Assembly: GCF_000812965.1 (NCBI RefSeq)
Contig: NZ_JSYN01000034.1
Location: 1 to 47,857 of the forward strand
Direction of reading: 5' to 3'
Origin: Pedobacter kyungheensis
GTDB lineage: Bacteria > Bacteroidota > Bacteroidia > Sphingobacteriales > Sphingobacteriaceae
DNA length: 47,857 nt
Shown: positions 8,808 to 16,904 of the stretch, in pieces
Position numbering within the stretch: position 1 is the first letter of the stretch
How the letters are laid out: each line of letters begins with the position of its first letter
The notes under the pieces: generated by a model
Told to the model about the DNA's origin: nothing
The model's database searches: none
Seen by the model: only the letters and a program-made list of their open reading frames with translations
Translations under genes and position numbers: made by a program

Positions 8808-9488
8808 CTATTTCGACAATTCCTTAATTGTTTTAATATCCAGTTGTTTAAACTCTACCTCGCTACCTTCTGCCTGTAAAGCAATCTGTCCGCTACTTGC
8901 CGTACAGTTGGTGCCATCATTTACCAATGCACCGTTTACCCAAACTTTAACTTCGTTGTTTAAACATTGAATAACCATGGTATTCCACTCGCCAACGGGT
9001 TTTTCACTACCATCAGTCAGGTTTTTAATGCGGCGCAATTTATCGCCATTTACGCCCCAGTTCTCTTTCGGACCCCGTCTGGCAACCATATCCGGTACTG
9101 TAATGTCTTCTTCAATGCACCAGAAATCGCCGGCATCTTTGTGTTGCATTTGCACCTCTAATGATTTTGGAAACATGCCGTACAAAGCCCTTGGGGTTGA
9201 GGCATGTACTAAAACGCCACAGTTGCCGGGCTTGCCTGCAAAACGGTATTGCACGGTTAACTGGTAGTTTTTGTAAGTTTTATCCGTTATTAAGTGTCCA
9301 CCCGGGGTACCTAAACTTACCAGCATACCATTACGTACAATAAATGGATTAATAGTATCGGGTTTTTTATCCATCGCGGGTACATCTACATGCCAGCCTT
9401 TTAAATCTTTTCCGTTAAAAAGGCTCTTTTGGGCGAATAGCGGTGTGCTAAAAGTAATAAACAGGACTAATGCTGCGTATAATTTCAT
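8808..9488 (-). CDS. Secreted DUF1080 (3-keto-disaccharide hydrolase-type) protein
   Basis: This 226-residue protein has an N-terminal signal peptide (about residues 1-19, ending near PLFAQ) followed by a single DUF1080 / 3-keto-disaccharide hydrolase domain (LFNGKDLKGWHVD, then GDFWCIEEDITVPD and VKVWVNGALVNDG). The fold is a concanavalin-like jelly roll, and members hydrolyse 3-keto-glycosides or act in polysaccharide use in the periplasm. The exact substrate cannot be read from the sequence. The gene is monocistronic, and a tatatttg -7 box at 9513-9520 on the minus strand precedes the start codon. Confidence 0.88.
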   Translation of the reverse strand: MKLYAALVLFITFSTPLFAQKSLFNGKDLKGWHVDVPAMDKKPDTINPFIVRNGMLVSLGTPGGHLITDKTYKNYQLTVQYRFAGKPGNCGVLVHASTPRALYGMFPKSLEVQMQHKDAGDFWCIEEDITVPDMVARRGPKENWGVNGDKLRRIKNLTDGSEKPVGEWNTMVIQCLNNEVKVWVNGALVNDGTNCTASSGQIALQAEGSEVEFKQLDIKTIKELSK

Positions 9489-9512
9489 AGGTATATTTGG
9501 TTTTGGTTATTT

Positions 9513-9520
9513 CAAATATA
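9513..9520 (-). promoter_or_regulatory. Probable -7 box for the DUF1080 gene
   Basis: The minus strand reads tatatttg, matching TAnnTTTG, about 25 bases before the start codon. A -33 element is not obvious. Confidence 0.4.
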
Positions 9521-9540
9521 AGATTTTAAAGCGATATCCT

Positions 9541-9660
9541 GTTCGTAGAGTTAAGCGAAGCGTTGGGATGGATTTGAGTTTTCAAACTCAATAAATGCGT
9601 ACGAGTCGAAGACTCTTTTCCATGCTGAAATCCGTAGAACCCTTCGGAACTCTACGGATA
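9541..9660. repeat. Cluster of small intergenic palindromes
   Basis: Three adjacent hairpin-forming sequences are visible: gagttttcaaactc, gagtcgaagactc, and ccgtagaa / ttcggaactctacgg. They fill the space between two leftward genes. This could be a degenerate repeat element or a terminator region for the upstream gene. Confidence 0.45.
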
Positions 9661-9669
9661 GATTAGGAA

Positions 9670-10185
9670 CTATTCGAGCCCTAAAAGTGCCTCATAAGGA
9701 TCCCCTTTTAAACCCAGCAGTTGTGCAAAGGCAGGCTCGGTTTTAATGCCCTTATTCTTCAACCTGATGATCTCCTGCCTGAAAATTTCACCCCTCTCCA
9801 ATAAAATCCGATGTTCGATAAGCATGTGCCGATAGGCATTTTGTTGTGTTGCAGGTATGGCCTGACCGAAAATTTCGAACTCAAAATCAACTATAAAGAA
9901 GTTTGCTTTGATGGATTGAAAGCCTGGATTCTCTGTGATTTTAAATCCTTTCTCGTTTTGAAAAAGATCAGTTAATGTTTTTGTAAACGCTGTTTTATCC
10001 TGCATGTAGCAAATGATATCCAGATCGCTGCTTTCAATATCGATGTTAATGGGGATGGTACCAGCCAGAACAGGAGTAAATGCCGCTAATTTCTCCATGA
10101 TCTGGTGCTCGGTCAAAAGCTGATAAGCTTGCTTTTGCTTTTCGTTTCCCGATTGGAGATAGGAAATGTCGAGAAAGTTGATCAT
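9670..10185 (-). CDS. DUF4269 protein (nucleotidyltransferase-like)
   Basis: This 171-residue cytoplasmic protein matches the DUF4269 family. The segment LAGTIPINIDIESSDLDIIC (about residues 40-59) resembles the Asp-containing metal site of minimal nucleotidyltransferases (SDLDI), followed by the family's conserved FEIFGQAIPATQQNAYRHM and LLGLKGDPYEALLGLE near the C-terminus. Nucleotidyltransferase activity is an inference from the motif, and no substrate is known to me. A taactttg -7 box lies at 10205-10212 on the minus strand, 19 bases before the start codon. Confidence 0.85.
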   Translation of the reverse strand: MINFLDISYLQSGNEKQKQAYQLLTEHQIMEKLAAFTPVLAGTIPINIDIESSDLDIICYMQDKTAFTKTLTDLFQNEKGFKITENPGFQSIKANFFIVDFEFEIFGQAIPATQQNAYRHMLIEHRILLERGEIFRQEIIRLKNKGIKTEPAFAQLLGLKGDPYEALLGLE

Positions 10186-10204
10186 TGCAGCCGGATTTTG
10201 TTGC

Positions 10205-10212
10205 CAAAGTTA
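10205..10212 (-). promoter_or_regulatory. Probable -7 box for the DUF4269 gene
   Basis: The minus strand reads taactttg, matching TAnnTTTG, just upstream of the DUF4269 start codon. No clear -33 box is seen. Confidence 0.4.
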
Positions 10213-10291
10213 ATAAACGTATTGTTAATGTAGCTGGGGTCGGTTGGTCTTGCACCAGTCGATAGGAAAATCTCGGTAAGTGATAGGCTCC

Positions 10292-10315
10292 GGTCGGTGT
10301 GTCACCGACCGGTAG
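10292..10315. repeat. Palindrome ccggtcggtg-tgt-caccgaccgg
   Basis: A 10-bp-arm palindrome with a 3-base loop lies between the lspA operon and the DUF4269 gene. A related sequence (ggtcggttggtcttgcacc) lies just before it, suggesting a small duplicated intergenic repeat. Confidence 0.5.
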
Positions 10316-10367
10316 GAGAGATAGAATAAGAAAACCTCCTCAGCAATGATGGACCTTTAAAAATACA

Positions 10368-10403
10368 AAGCCCATCTCAGTTAAGAAATGGGCTTTGTTT
10401 TTT
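10368..10403 (-). terminator. Hairpin terminator after lspA
   Basis: The arm caaagcccat pairs with atgggctttg, with an 11-base loop. On the plus strand it is followed by six Ts, and on the minus strand by a T-rich tail (tattttt). It lies about 50 bases past the lspA stop codon and probably ends the ileS operon. Confidence 0.75.
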
Positions 10404-10452
10404 ATTGGGTATTGAGTATTCTTCGACAAGCTCAGAATGACAATTGATTTGA

Positions 10453-11055
10453 TTAATCCTCTACAATTTCACTGTTAATGCTCACATCATCCTTTACATC
10501 TTCTTTAAAGTAGTTTTTCTGGAAGATCAGGATTAGTATTACCCCAACTGAAATAGCAGCGTCAGCAAGGTTAAAAACCGGCCTGAAGAAAACAAACTCT
10601 TCGCCACCCCAGATTGGGAACCAGCTCGGGAAATGTCCTTCCGCAATCGGGAAATAAAACATATCCACCACACGGCCGTGAAACCAGCTTTCGTAGCCAT
10701 AAATTTTGCCATAAAATACCGAATCGATAATGTTACCTAATGCACCCGAAAAAATCAGGGCTACATTTAAAATCAATCCGCGGTGGTATTTATGCTTAAT
10801 TAAATAATGTAAACCATAACCAATACCACCTACCGCTGCAATGCGGAAAAGCGATAAAGCCAGTTTACCAAACTCGCCGCCAAATTCCATTCCGAAGGCC
10901 ATTCCGTTATTTTCGGTGAAATGGATGATACACCATTTTCCGATAATGTGGAACTCCTGGCCAAGGTACATGTGTGTTTTTACCCAGGTTTTAATCAGCT
11001 GATCGGCCAATAAAACCAAAAAGATAAGTATTAAAGGTTTTGTATAGCCTTTCAT
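10453..11055 (-). CDS. lspA: Lipoprotein signal peptidase (signal peptidase II)
   Basis: This 200-residue inner-membrane aspartyl protease removes the signal peptide from diacylglyceryl-prolipoproteins. Four hydrophobic segments and the family motifs are present: NNGMAFGM (49-56), GALGNIIDSVFYG (104-116), VVDMF with catalytic D131, and FNLADAAISVG with catalytic D165. The loop between the two aspartates (34 residues) is longer than in proteobacterial enzymes (19), which I take to be normal for Bacteroidota. The start codon overlaps the stop codon of the DksA-like gene (TAATG), so translation is probably coupled. Confidence 0.95.
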   Translation of the reverse strand: MKGYTKPLILIFLVLLADQLIKTWVKTHMYLGQEFHIIGKWCIIHFTENNGMAFGMEFGGEFGKLALSLFRIAAVGGIGYGLHYLIKHKYHRGLILNVALIFSGALGNIIDSVFYGKIYGYESWFHGRVVDMFYFPIAEGHFPSWFPIWGGEEFVFFRPVFNLADAAISVGVILILIFQKNYFKEDVKDDVSINSEIVED

Positions 11056-11438
11056 TAACCCTGCTTTAATTTAGCTTCCATACTTAAAGTAGCATGAGGT
11101 ACAGCACGTAAACGTTCTTTCTGGATCAGCTTGCCAGTTTCGCGGCAAATACCATAGGTTTTGTTTTCAATACGTACCAGGGCATTTTCCAGGTTATCGA
11201 TAAACTTTTTCTGACGGGCAGCCAATTGGTTGATTTGCTCTTTTTCCATCGTTGCCGAACCGTCTTCCAGTGTTTTGTAAGCACCTGAAGTATCTTCTGT
11301 TCCATTGGCGTTAGGATTGCTTAACGATGCAGTTAATGCATTAAGTTCCTCTTTAGCCATGCGCAATTTATCTTGAATTAATTCTTTAAATTCCTGAAGT
11401 TCACTGTCTGAGTAGCGCGTTTTATTACTGTTTTCCAT
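11055..11438 (-). CDS. TraR/DksA family regulator with degenerate zinc finger
   Basis: This 127-residue protein has the coiled-coil plus C-terminal domain layout of DksA/TraR proteins, which bind in the RNA polymerase secondary channel. The end of the protein carries the family segment TYGICRETGKLIQKERLRAVPHA split over residues 94-116. Only one of the four zinc-binding cysteines (C98) remains, so zinc binding is unlikely. The acidic tip region has the sequence NGTEDTS (45-51). It is cotranscribed with ileS (30-base gap) and lspA (overlapping). Its effect on transcription is inferred from the family. Confidence 0.88.
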   Translation of the reverse strand: MENSNKTRYSDSELQEFKELIQDKLRMAKEELNALTASLSNPNANGTEDTSGAYKTLEDGSATMEKEQINQLAARQKKFIDNLENALVRIENKTYGICRETGKLIQKERLRAVPHATLSMEAKLKQG

Positions 11439-11468
11439 GTTTGTAATTTAGTTTTCTAATATATGGAT

Positions 11469-14400
11469 TTATATTTTAGTTACCGAAATGCTTAACTCAA
11501 CATCATCAATCACGATTTTGTTTGCATTATTTACGGTATCTGTTAATTCTAGTGTATCAGCTAAGATCTCATCGCAAATGTAAGCCTTGTTACCAGCCAC
11601 AGCATTGGCTACCAAGTTATCATTTTGTAGCGAAACTTTAATCCTGTCGGTTACCTCAAAGTTCAGTTCTTTACGTAAATTCTGGATGCGGTTAACCAGC
11701 TCGCGCGAAATACCTTCCTGTTTCAGCTCTTCCGTAATGGTTACATCAAGCGCTACGGTTAAACTGCCCAGGTTGGTTACCTGCCATCCCGGAATATCTT
11801 CAGCAAAAATTTCTACATCATCGTTTAAATCAATGGCATGCTGAATATTGTCGCTACCAAAAACATTAATGTAACCATCAACTTCAAGGCGCTGGATATC
11901 ATCCTGGGTCATGTTTTCTAAAGCCTCTTTTACGATGCTCATATCTTTACCCACTTTTTTACCTAACGATTTAAAGTTTGGTTTTAGCTTTTTCTTCACA
12001 ATGCCATGCGTATCGGTAATAAATTCGATGTGCTTCACATTGGTTTCTGAAAGGATATAATCGGCAACTTTTGAGATTTTTTGTTCGAAATCGCCATTTA
12101 ACGATGGGATTAAGATTTTCTCTAAAGGCTGACGCACGTTAATGCCCGATTTTTTACGTAACGATAAAACCATCGAAGAAATATCCTGTGCATAAAGCAT
12201 TCTTTCGTTCAGGGCATTATCGATCAGGCTTTGATCAGCTTCTTTCCATAAGGTTAAGTGTACCGATTCTGCTGCCTGCGCATCGGTAACGCTCAGGTTT
12301 CTGTATAACCAATCGGCAAAGAATGGTGCCACCGGACTCATTAACTGGGCCAGCGTTTCTAAACAGGTATAAAGCGTTTCGTAAGCTGCGCGTTTATCTT
12401 CGGTCATTTCACCTTTCCAGAAACGGCGGCGGCTTAACCTGATGTACCAGTTACTCAAATGCTCATCAACAAAGGTTTGGATAGCACGGGTAGCTTTGGT
12501 TGGCTCGTAAGTATTGTAGCTTTCATCAACTTCGCTGATCAGGTTCTGCAATAACGATAAAATCCAACGGTCTAATTCCGTACGGTCTTCAACTTTGCTT
12601 AAGTTGTTTTTGTCTATTTCGAACTTATCGATGTTGGCATAAAGTGCAAAGAAAGCATAGGTATTGTAAAGCGTACCGAAGAATTTACGGCGCACTTCAT
12701 CCAATCCCTCCAGGCTGAATTTCAGGTTATCCCATGGCGATGCATTGCTGATCATGTACCAGCGGGTAGCATCGGCACTGTAAGTTTCGATGGTACTGAA
12801 CGGATCAACCGCATTACCCAAACGTTTCGACATTTTGTTACCGTTTTTATCCAGTACCAAACCGTTCGAAACTACATTTTTGAAAGCCACACCCGGGTTG
12901 CCAACTTTAGCATTTACCGCTTTAATCTCATCGCTGGCTTCGCTCAACATTACCGCAATGGCATGTAAGGTAAAGAACCAGCCACGGGTTTGATCTACAC
13001 CCTCTGCAATAAAATCTGCAGCATAAGCATTTTCAAACTCTGCTTTGTTTTCGAACGGGAAGTGCCATTGTGCATAAGGCATGGCACCACTGTCAAACCA
13101 AACATCAATAAGGTCGGTTTCGCGGGTCATTTTTTCGCCTTTCGATGAAGTTAAGATCACATCATCCACATAAGGGCGGTGCATATCTTTCAGTTCAAAA
13201 CCTGCCGGCATAAAACCTGCTTCAATTGATTTGGCAATTTCTGTATTCAGCTCAGCAATAGAGCCAATACATTTCTCTTCCAATCCATCGGCAGTACGCC
13301 AGATTGGTAATGGTGTTCCCCAATAACGCGAGCGCGATAAGTTCCAGTCAACCAGGTTTTCTAACCAGTTGCCAAAACGGCCTGTTCCGGTCGATTCTGG
13401 TTTCCAGTTGATACCTTTGTTCAGCTGCACCATTTTATCTTTAACTGCAGTAGTTTTGATAAACCAGCTATCCAGCGGATAATATAAAACAGGTTTATCG
13501 GTTCTCCAGCAGTGTGGATAGGTATGCACGTATTTTTCTACCTTAAAGGCTTTGTTTTCTTCTTTTAACTGGATGGCGATTTCTACATCAACTGATTTTT
13601 CAGGAGCTTCGCCATCTTTGTAATATTCGTTTTTAACGTATTTGCCACCGTAGTTTCCGCCTAGTGATGCAATAAATTTACCTTGCAAATCTACCAGTGG
13701 CACAGCGTTGCCTTTTTCATCCAGTACCAACATGGGTGGTACTTCTGGTGTAGCCAGTTTAGCTACCCGGGCATCATCTGCACCAAAAGTAGGCGCCGTG
13801 TGTACAATACCGGTACCATCTTCGGTGGTAACAAAATCGCCCGAAATTACCCTGAAAGCATTTTCCGGATTTTGGTAAGGCAGCGCATAAGGCAATAATT
13901 GTTCGTATTTAATGCCCACTAAATCTGCACCCACAAACTCGGCCAGTATGCTGTAAGGGATTTTTTTATCTTCAGCTTTATAGCTCGCAAAAGCTTCATC
14001 GTTTTCGGCTAAAAAGTATTTTCCGGCAAATTGTTTGCCAACCAAAGCTTTGGCCAAAACTACCTGAACAGGCTCGAAAGTATACTGGTTAAAAGTTTTA
14101 ACCAATACATAGTCAATTTTTGGGCCTACGGTTAATGCCGTGTTACTTGGTAAAGTCCATGGGGTAGTAGTCCAGGCTAAAAAGTGAACTACTCCAAAAC
14201 CTTTTAAAGCTTCAGGTAAAGTAGCTTCGATGGTTTTAAACTGTGCCACAATTGTGGTGTCACTTACATCTTTATAAGTGCCTGGTTGGTTTAGCTCGTG
14301 CGAGCTTAAACCTGTACCCGCTGCTGGCGAGTAGGGTTGAACGGTATAACCTTTATATAAAAATCCTTTGCTGTAAAGTTGTTTTAAAATCCACCAAAGG

Positions 14401-14873
14401 GTTTCAATGTATTCGTTTTCGTAGGTGATATACGGATTTTCAAGATCAACCCAGTAACCCATTTTCTCGGTCAGGTCGTTCCAAACATCTGTATAACGCA
14501 TTACTTCGGTACGGCAGGCTTCGTTGTATTCGTCTACGCTGATTTTCTTGCCAATATCTTCTTTGGTAATGCCCAGTTTTTTCTCCACAGCAAGCTCAAT
14601 AGGCAACCCATGTGTATCCCAGCCACCTTTGCGTTTTACCTGGTAGCCTTTTAACGTTTTGTAACGGCAAAAAATATCCTTAATCGCTCGCGCCATTACG
14701 TGGTGAATCCCCGGCATGCCATTGGCAGAAGGCGGACCTTCGTAAAAAGTAAACGGATTAGATTTCGGGCGGGATGAAATGCTTTTTTCAAAGATATTTT
14801 CCTTTTTCCAGAAATCCAGTATTTCTTGCCCTATTTTGGCAAGTTCCAGTTGTTTAAATTCGCTATACATCAA
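11469..14873 (-). CDS. ileS: Isoleucyl-tRNA synthetase, eukaryote-like type
   Basis: This 1134-residue class I aminoacyl-tRNA synthetase charges tRNA-Ile. The HIGH-equivalent motif is GIHH (55-58, in ANGMPGIHHVMARAI) and the KMSKS loop is KMSKR, with its first lysine at residue 680. The editing (CP1) domain contains WTTTPWTLPSNTAL. The GIHH variant, the length and the C-terminal extension with VTITEELKQEGISRELVNRI fit the eukaryote-like IleRS type found in many Bacteroidota, which is generally less sensitive to mupirocin. It is the first gene of the ileS - dksA-like - lspA operon. A taactttg -7 box lies 28 bases upstream. Confidence 0.96.
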   Translation of the reverse strand: MMYSEFKQLELAKIGQEILDFWKKENIFEKSISSRPKSNPFTFYEGPPSANGMPGIHHVMARAIKDIFCRYKTLKGYQVKRKGGWDTHGLPIELAVEKKLGITKEDIGKKISVDEYNEACRTEVMRYTDVWNDLTEKMGYWVDLENPYITYENEYIETLWWILKQLYSKGFLYKGYTVQPYSPAAGTGLSSHELNQPGTYKDVSDTTIVAQFKTIEATLPEALKGFGVVHFLAWTTTPWTLPSNTALTVGPKIDYVLVKTFNQYTFEPVQVVLAKALVGKQFAGKYFLAENDEAFASYKAEDKKIPYSILAEFVGADLVGIKYEQLLPYALPYQNPENAFRVISGDFVTTEDGTGIVHTAPTFGADDARVAKLATPEVPPMLVLDEKGNAVPLVDLQGKFIASLGGNYGGKYVKNEYYKDGEAPEKSVDVEIAIQLKEENKAFKVEKYVHTYPHCWRTDKPVLYYPLDSWFIKTTAVKDKMVQLNKGINWKPESTGTGRFGNWLENLVDWNLSRSRYWGTPLPIWRTADGLEEKCIGSIAELNTEIAKSIEAGFMPAGFELKDMHRPYVDDVILTSSKGEKMTRETDLIDVWFDSGAMPYAQWHFPFENKAEFENAYAADFIAEGVDQTRGWFFTLHAIAVMLSEASDEIKAVNAKVGNPGVAFKNVVSNGLVLDKNGNKMSKRLGNAVDPFSTIETYSADATRWYMISNASPWDNLKFSLEGLDEVRRKFFGTLYNTYAFFALYANIDKFEIDKNNLSKVEDRTELDRWILSLLQNLISEVDESYNTYEPTKATRAIQTFVDEHLSNWYIRLSRRRFWKGEMTEDKRAAYETLYTCLETLAQLMSPVAPFFADWLYRNLSVTDAQAAESVHLTLWKEADQSLIDNALNERMLYAQDISSMVLSLRKKSGINVRQPLEKILIPSLNGDFEQKISKVADYILSETNVKHIEFITDTHGIVKKKLKPNFKSLGKKVGKDMSIVKEALENMTQDDIQRLEVDGYINVFGSDNIQHAIDLNDDVEIFAEDIPGWQVTNLGSLTVALDVTITEELKQEGISRELVNRIQNLRKELNFEVTDRIKVSLQNDNLVANAVAGNKAYICDEILADTLELTDTVNNANKIVIDDVELSISVTKI

Positions 14874-14900
14874 TCAAGTACCTCAAAAAATTAAAGGTTG

Positions 14901-14908
14901 CAAAGTTA
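14901..14908 (-). promoter_or_regulatory. Probable -7 box for the ileS operon
   Basis: The minus strand reads taactttg, matching TAnnTTTG, 28 bases before the ileS start codon. The -33 position is not a clear match. Confidence 0.45.
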
Positions 14909-14954
14909 ACAGAATTGAGCGGATTTTGGTAGTTTTGATGTAAATACTTTTAAT

Positions 14955-15137
14955 GTGAAATTATTTAATATCGGGCTTGCAATGATGGTGGTGGCCGTAA
15001 TTGCTTTGCCAATTGTGGCGGTGGTAAACCCCATAAACCGCGATTTTGTGCTTTATGCTTTTTATTTCTGCGGCCTGCTCGAACTAATTGGATTAATCTT
15101 TGTTTTAATACATATCATAAAACTTAAAAAAAGATAA
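14955..15137 (+). CDS. Small two-helix membrane protein
   Basis: This 60-residue protein has two hydrophobic segments (about residues 5-24 and 32-54) joined by NPINRDF and ends with the basic tail KLKKR. It starts with GTG, because the only nearby ATG is out of frame and runs straight into a stop. Only 3 bases separate it from the next small membrane protein gene, and the pair is probably cotranscribed. The function is unknown. Confidence 0.6.
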   Translation: MKLFNIGLAMMVVAVIALPIVAVVNPINRDFVLYAFYFCGLLELIGLIFVLIHIIKLKKR

Positions 15138-15140
15138 TTC

Positions 15141-15413
15141 ATGATCAGGCTCTTAAAATTACAGAAAGCAGTTTGGGTACTTGTTTTGGGCATCCTTACG
15201 TATATTGCCTATAAGGTTTTAGAAAGTAATGATGTAAGTGGTAGCCGTTACGTACAAATGCTGGCCGGTATATTGGTTATGGTTGGCGCTTTGTGGTTGC
15301 TATACCCCATCCTTTTTGCCAAAAAAGACAAAGATGGCAATGCCGAAATCATTACCGATCCAACGGTAGAAATGCCTGTAGATGAAGAAGAGGAAAAGCC
15401 CATAAAAGAGTAA
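15141..15413 (+). CDS. Small membrane protein with acidic tail
   Basis: This 90-residue protein has two hydrophobic segments (about residues 10-25 and 39-57) and a highly charged acidic C-terminus (VDEEEEKPIKE). It directly follows another small membrane protein gene. I do not recognise the family. The good start codon, spacing and amphipathic layout support coding. Confidence 0.7.
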   Translation: MIRLLKLQKAVWVLVLGILTYIAYKVLESNDVSGSRYVQMLAGILVMVGALWLLYPILFAKKDKDGNAEIITDPTVEMPVDEEEEKPIKE

Positions 15414-15722
15414 GCTGTTTACGCTTCCTGTCAATTTTATTACTGTCTTTAGAAAAGCAAAGCCTGCATTTCATTTTAACGTTAGCCCTGCTGTTCGTTA
15501 CAAGTCCTCGCTGCACTGCGGGCTTTCCACTGCCATCAGGTTTAATTCACTTTAGCCTGTGCGGTAAACCTAATGCGGCACCTTTCAACCGCCACATTTT
15601 TTTTGTACTATTTCTTTTTTCACGGTTCATTATTTCCACTTTTAGTAGCGCACCTATCCACTCTCGTGTTATCGTTTGGAGATATCGTATGGATAGCTGT
15701 CAACTTTTTTTTATTTTTGAGT
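15414..15722. other. Gene-free spacer, 309 bases
   Basis: It contains a probable dispersed-repeat fragment ('caagtcctcgctgcactgcgggctttccactgc' type, around 15500-15535) and T-rich sequence. The reading frame of the downstream VOC gene stays open upstream to 15573, but that extension encodes an unconvincing Phe/Leu-rich sequence. No other gene is seen. Confidence 0.5.
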
Positions 15723-16091
15723 ATGAACAGTTTCATCCCCTTGTTTAAAGTGCGTAATATGCGTGCAGCGATTCAGTTCTACACTGAAGTGCTGGATTTT
15801 CGCATGACCTGGCCGGATGATACGACAGATTCGCCGGTAGTCGATCTCGGTCACGAAAACATGGAATTGCAAATTACCACTTACGAAAACGACAATCTTT
15901 ATGGTTCTGTTGTTTATGTGTACGTCCATGATGTAGATGTTTTATTTGCCAAATTTGTGAGCCGCGGTTTAAAAGGTAAAACCGGATCACCTGTGCACCA
16001 GGAACCAGTAGATCAAACCTGGGGCCGGAGAGAATTTTATGTGACCGATCCAGACGGCAATACGCTCCGTTATTGTCAAAATATAGCCTAA
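15723..16091 (+). CDS. VOC family (glyoxalase/bleomycin-resistance-like) protein
   Basis: This 122-residue protein of the vicinal oxygen chelate superfamily has the paired beta-alpha-beta-beta-beta layout: FIPLFKVRNMRAAIQFYTEV at the N-terminus, VYVHDVDVLFAKFVSRGL in the second half, and FYVTDPDGNTLRYCQ at the C-terminus. The small bleomycin-resistance type fits the length and sequence. Substrate and metal use cannot be told. I chose the ATG at 15723, because the family begins a few residues before the first beta strand. The longer frame from 15573 would add 50 hydrophobic residues in a repeat-containing region. Confidence 0.85.
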   Translation: MNSFIPLFKVRNMRAAIQFYTEVLDFRMTWPDDTTDSPVVDLGHENMELQITTYENDNLYGSVVYVYVHDVDVLFAKFVSRGLKGKTGSPVHQEPVDQTWGRREFYVTDPDGNTLRYCQNIA

Positions 16092-16228
16092 TCGCAAACT
16101 TTTAACCTGGCCTTATCAAATTATTTGCGCCATTATAAGAGAAAAATCACATTTTTTTAAAAAAAACTAAAAGCCACATAGGGGTAAAATCCTTTTGAGT
16201 TGTATTAGCTCTAAAAAACAGAGAAAAT

Positions 16229-16903
16229 ATGATTCCAGCATTAGTAATTTGGCTGTGTAAGAAATACATCCTGCCAAGGTTAAACAAAAAAAGTGGTTTA
16301 AGCAGTGTCTCCCTGTCAACTAAATCTGCCACTGTGGTGGTAGTGTTGCTCGCCCTAAATTTTTCTGCATTTGCGCACAAGCTTACCCAGGTTTACAACA
16401 TCAAACGTAATGGCGAAATTATCGGGAAACTTGCTTTCAATCAAAATACCGATGGCGAAAGTACTTACCTCAAAATTACTTCTCAGGTAAGCACCCGTTT
16501 TGTCTTCAAAATAGATGTGCAGACCGAAGACCTGGCTCATTTTAAAAACGGCCGGTTAATCTCCTCAGAAGTAAGCCGCCTGGTTAATGGTAAAGCCAAA
16601 GAACGCAAGAAAACCATTTTCCAAAACAATGGCTACCAGTTACAATCAGGCAATAAATTTAACAGCTTTAACCAGGCTATTGCCTATAACATGATGCTGC
16701 TTTATACTACCGAGCCTGTTGCTATCAGTCAGGTTTATTCAGATAATTTTCAGTGTTTTTTGCCCATCAAAAAACAGGCAGCACACCAATACCGGGTTAA
16801 TTTGCCCGATGGTAACTATAACGATTATTATTTCGAAAACGGAATTTGTAAGCTGGTGGTCGTTAATCATTCATTGTACACCATAAAAATGGAGTTGGTT
16901 TAA
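16229..16903 (+). CDS. DUF6134 family exported protein
   Basis: This 224-residue protein has a hydrophobic export/membrane segment at about residues 34-50 (TVVVVLLALNFSAFAH) preceded by a basic N-terminal region. The mature part is beta-rich (YNIKRNGEIIGKLAFNQ, DVQTEDLAHFKNGRLISSEV, YYFENGICKLVVVNHSLYTI), as in the DUF6134 family. It probably acts in the periplasm or at the outer membrane, and the biochemical role is unknown. The epimerase gene starts one base after its stop codon, so the two are almost certainly cotranscribed and perhaps serve one lipid or glycan pathway. Confidence 0.75.
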   Translation: MIPALVIWLCKKYILPRLNKKSGLSSVSLSTKSATVVVVLLALNFSAFAHKLTQVYNIKRNGEIIGKLAFNQNTDGESTYLKITSQVSTRFVFKIDVQTEDLAHFKNGRLISSEVSRLVNGKAKERKKTIFQNNGYQLQSGNKFNSFNQAIAYNMMLLYTTEPVAISQVYSDNFQCFLPIKKQAAHQYRVNLPDGNYNDYYFENGICKLVVVNHSLYTIKMELV

Positions 16904-16904
16904 T

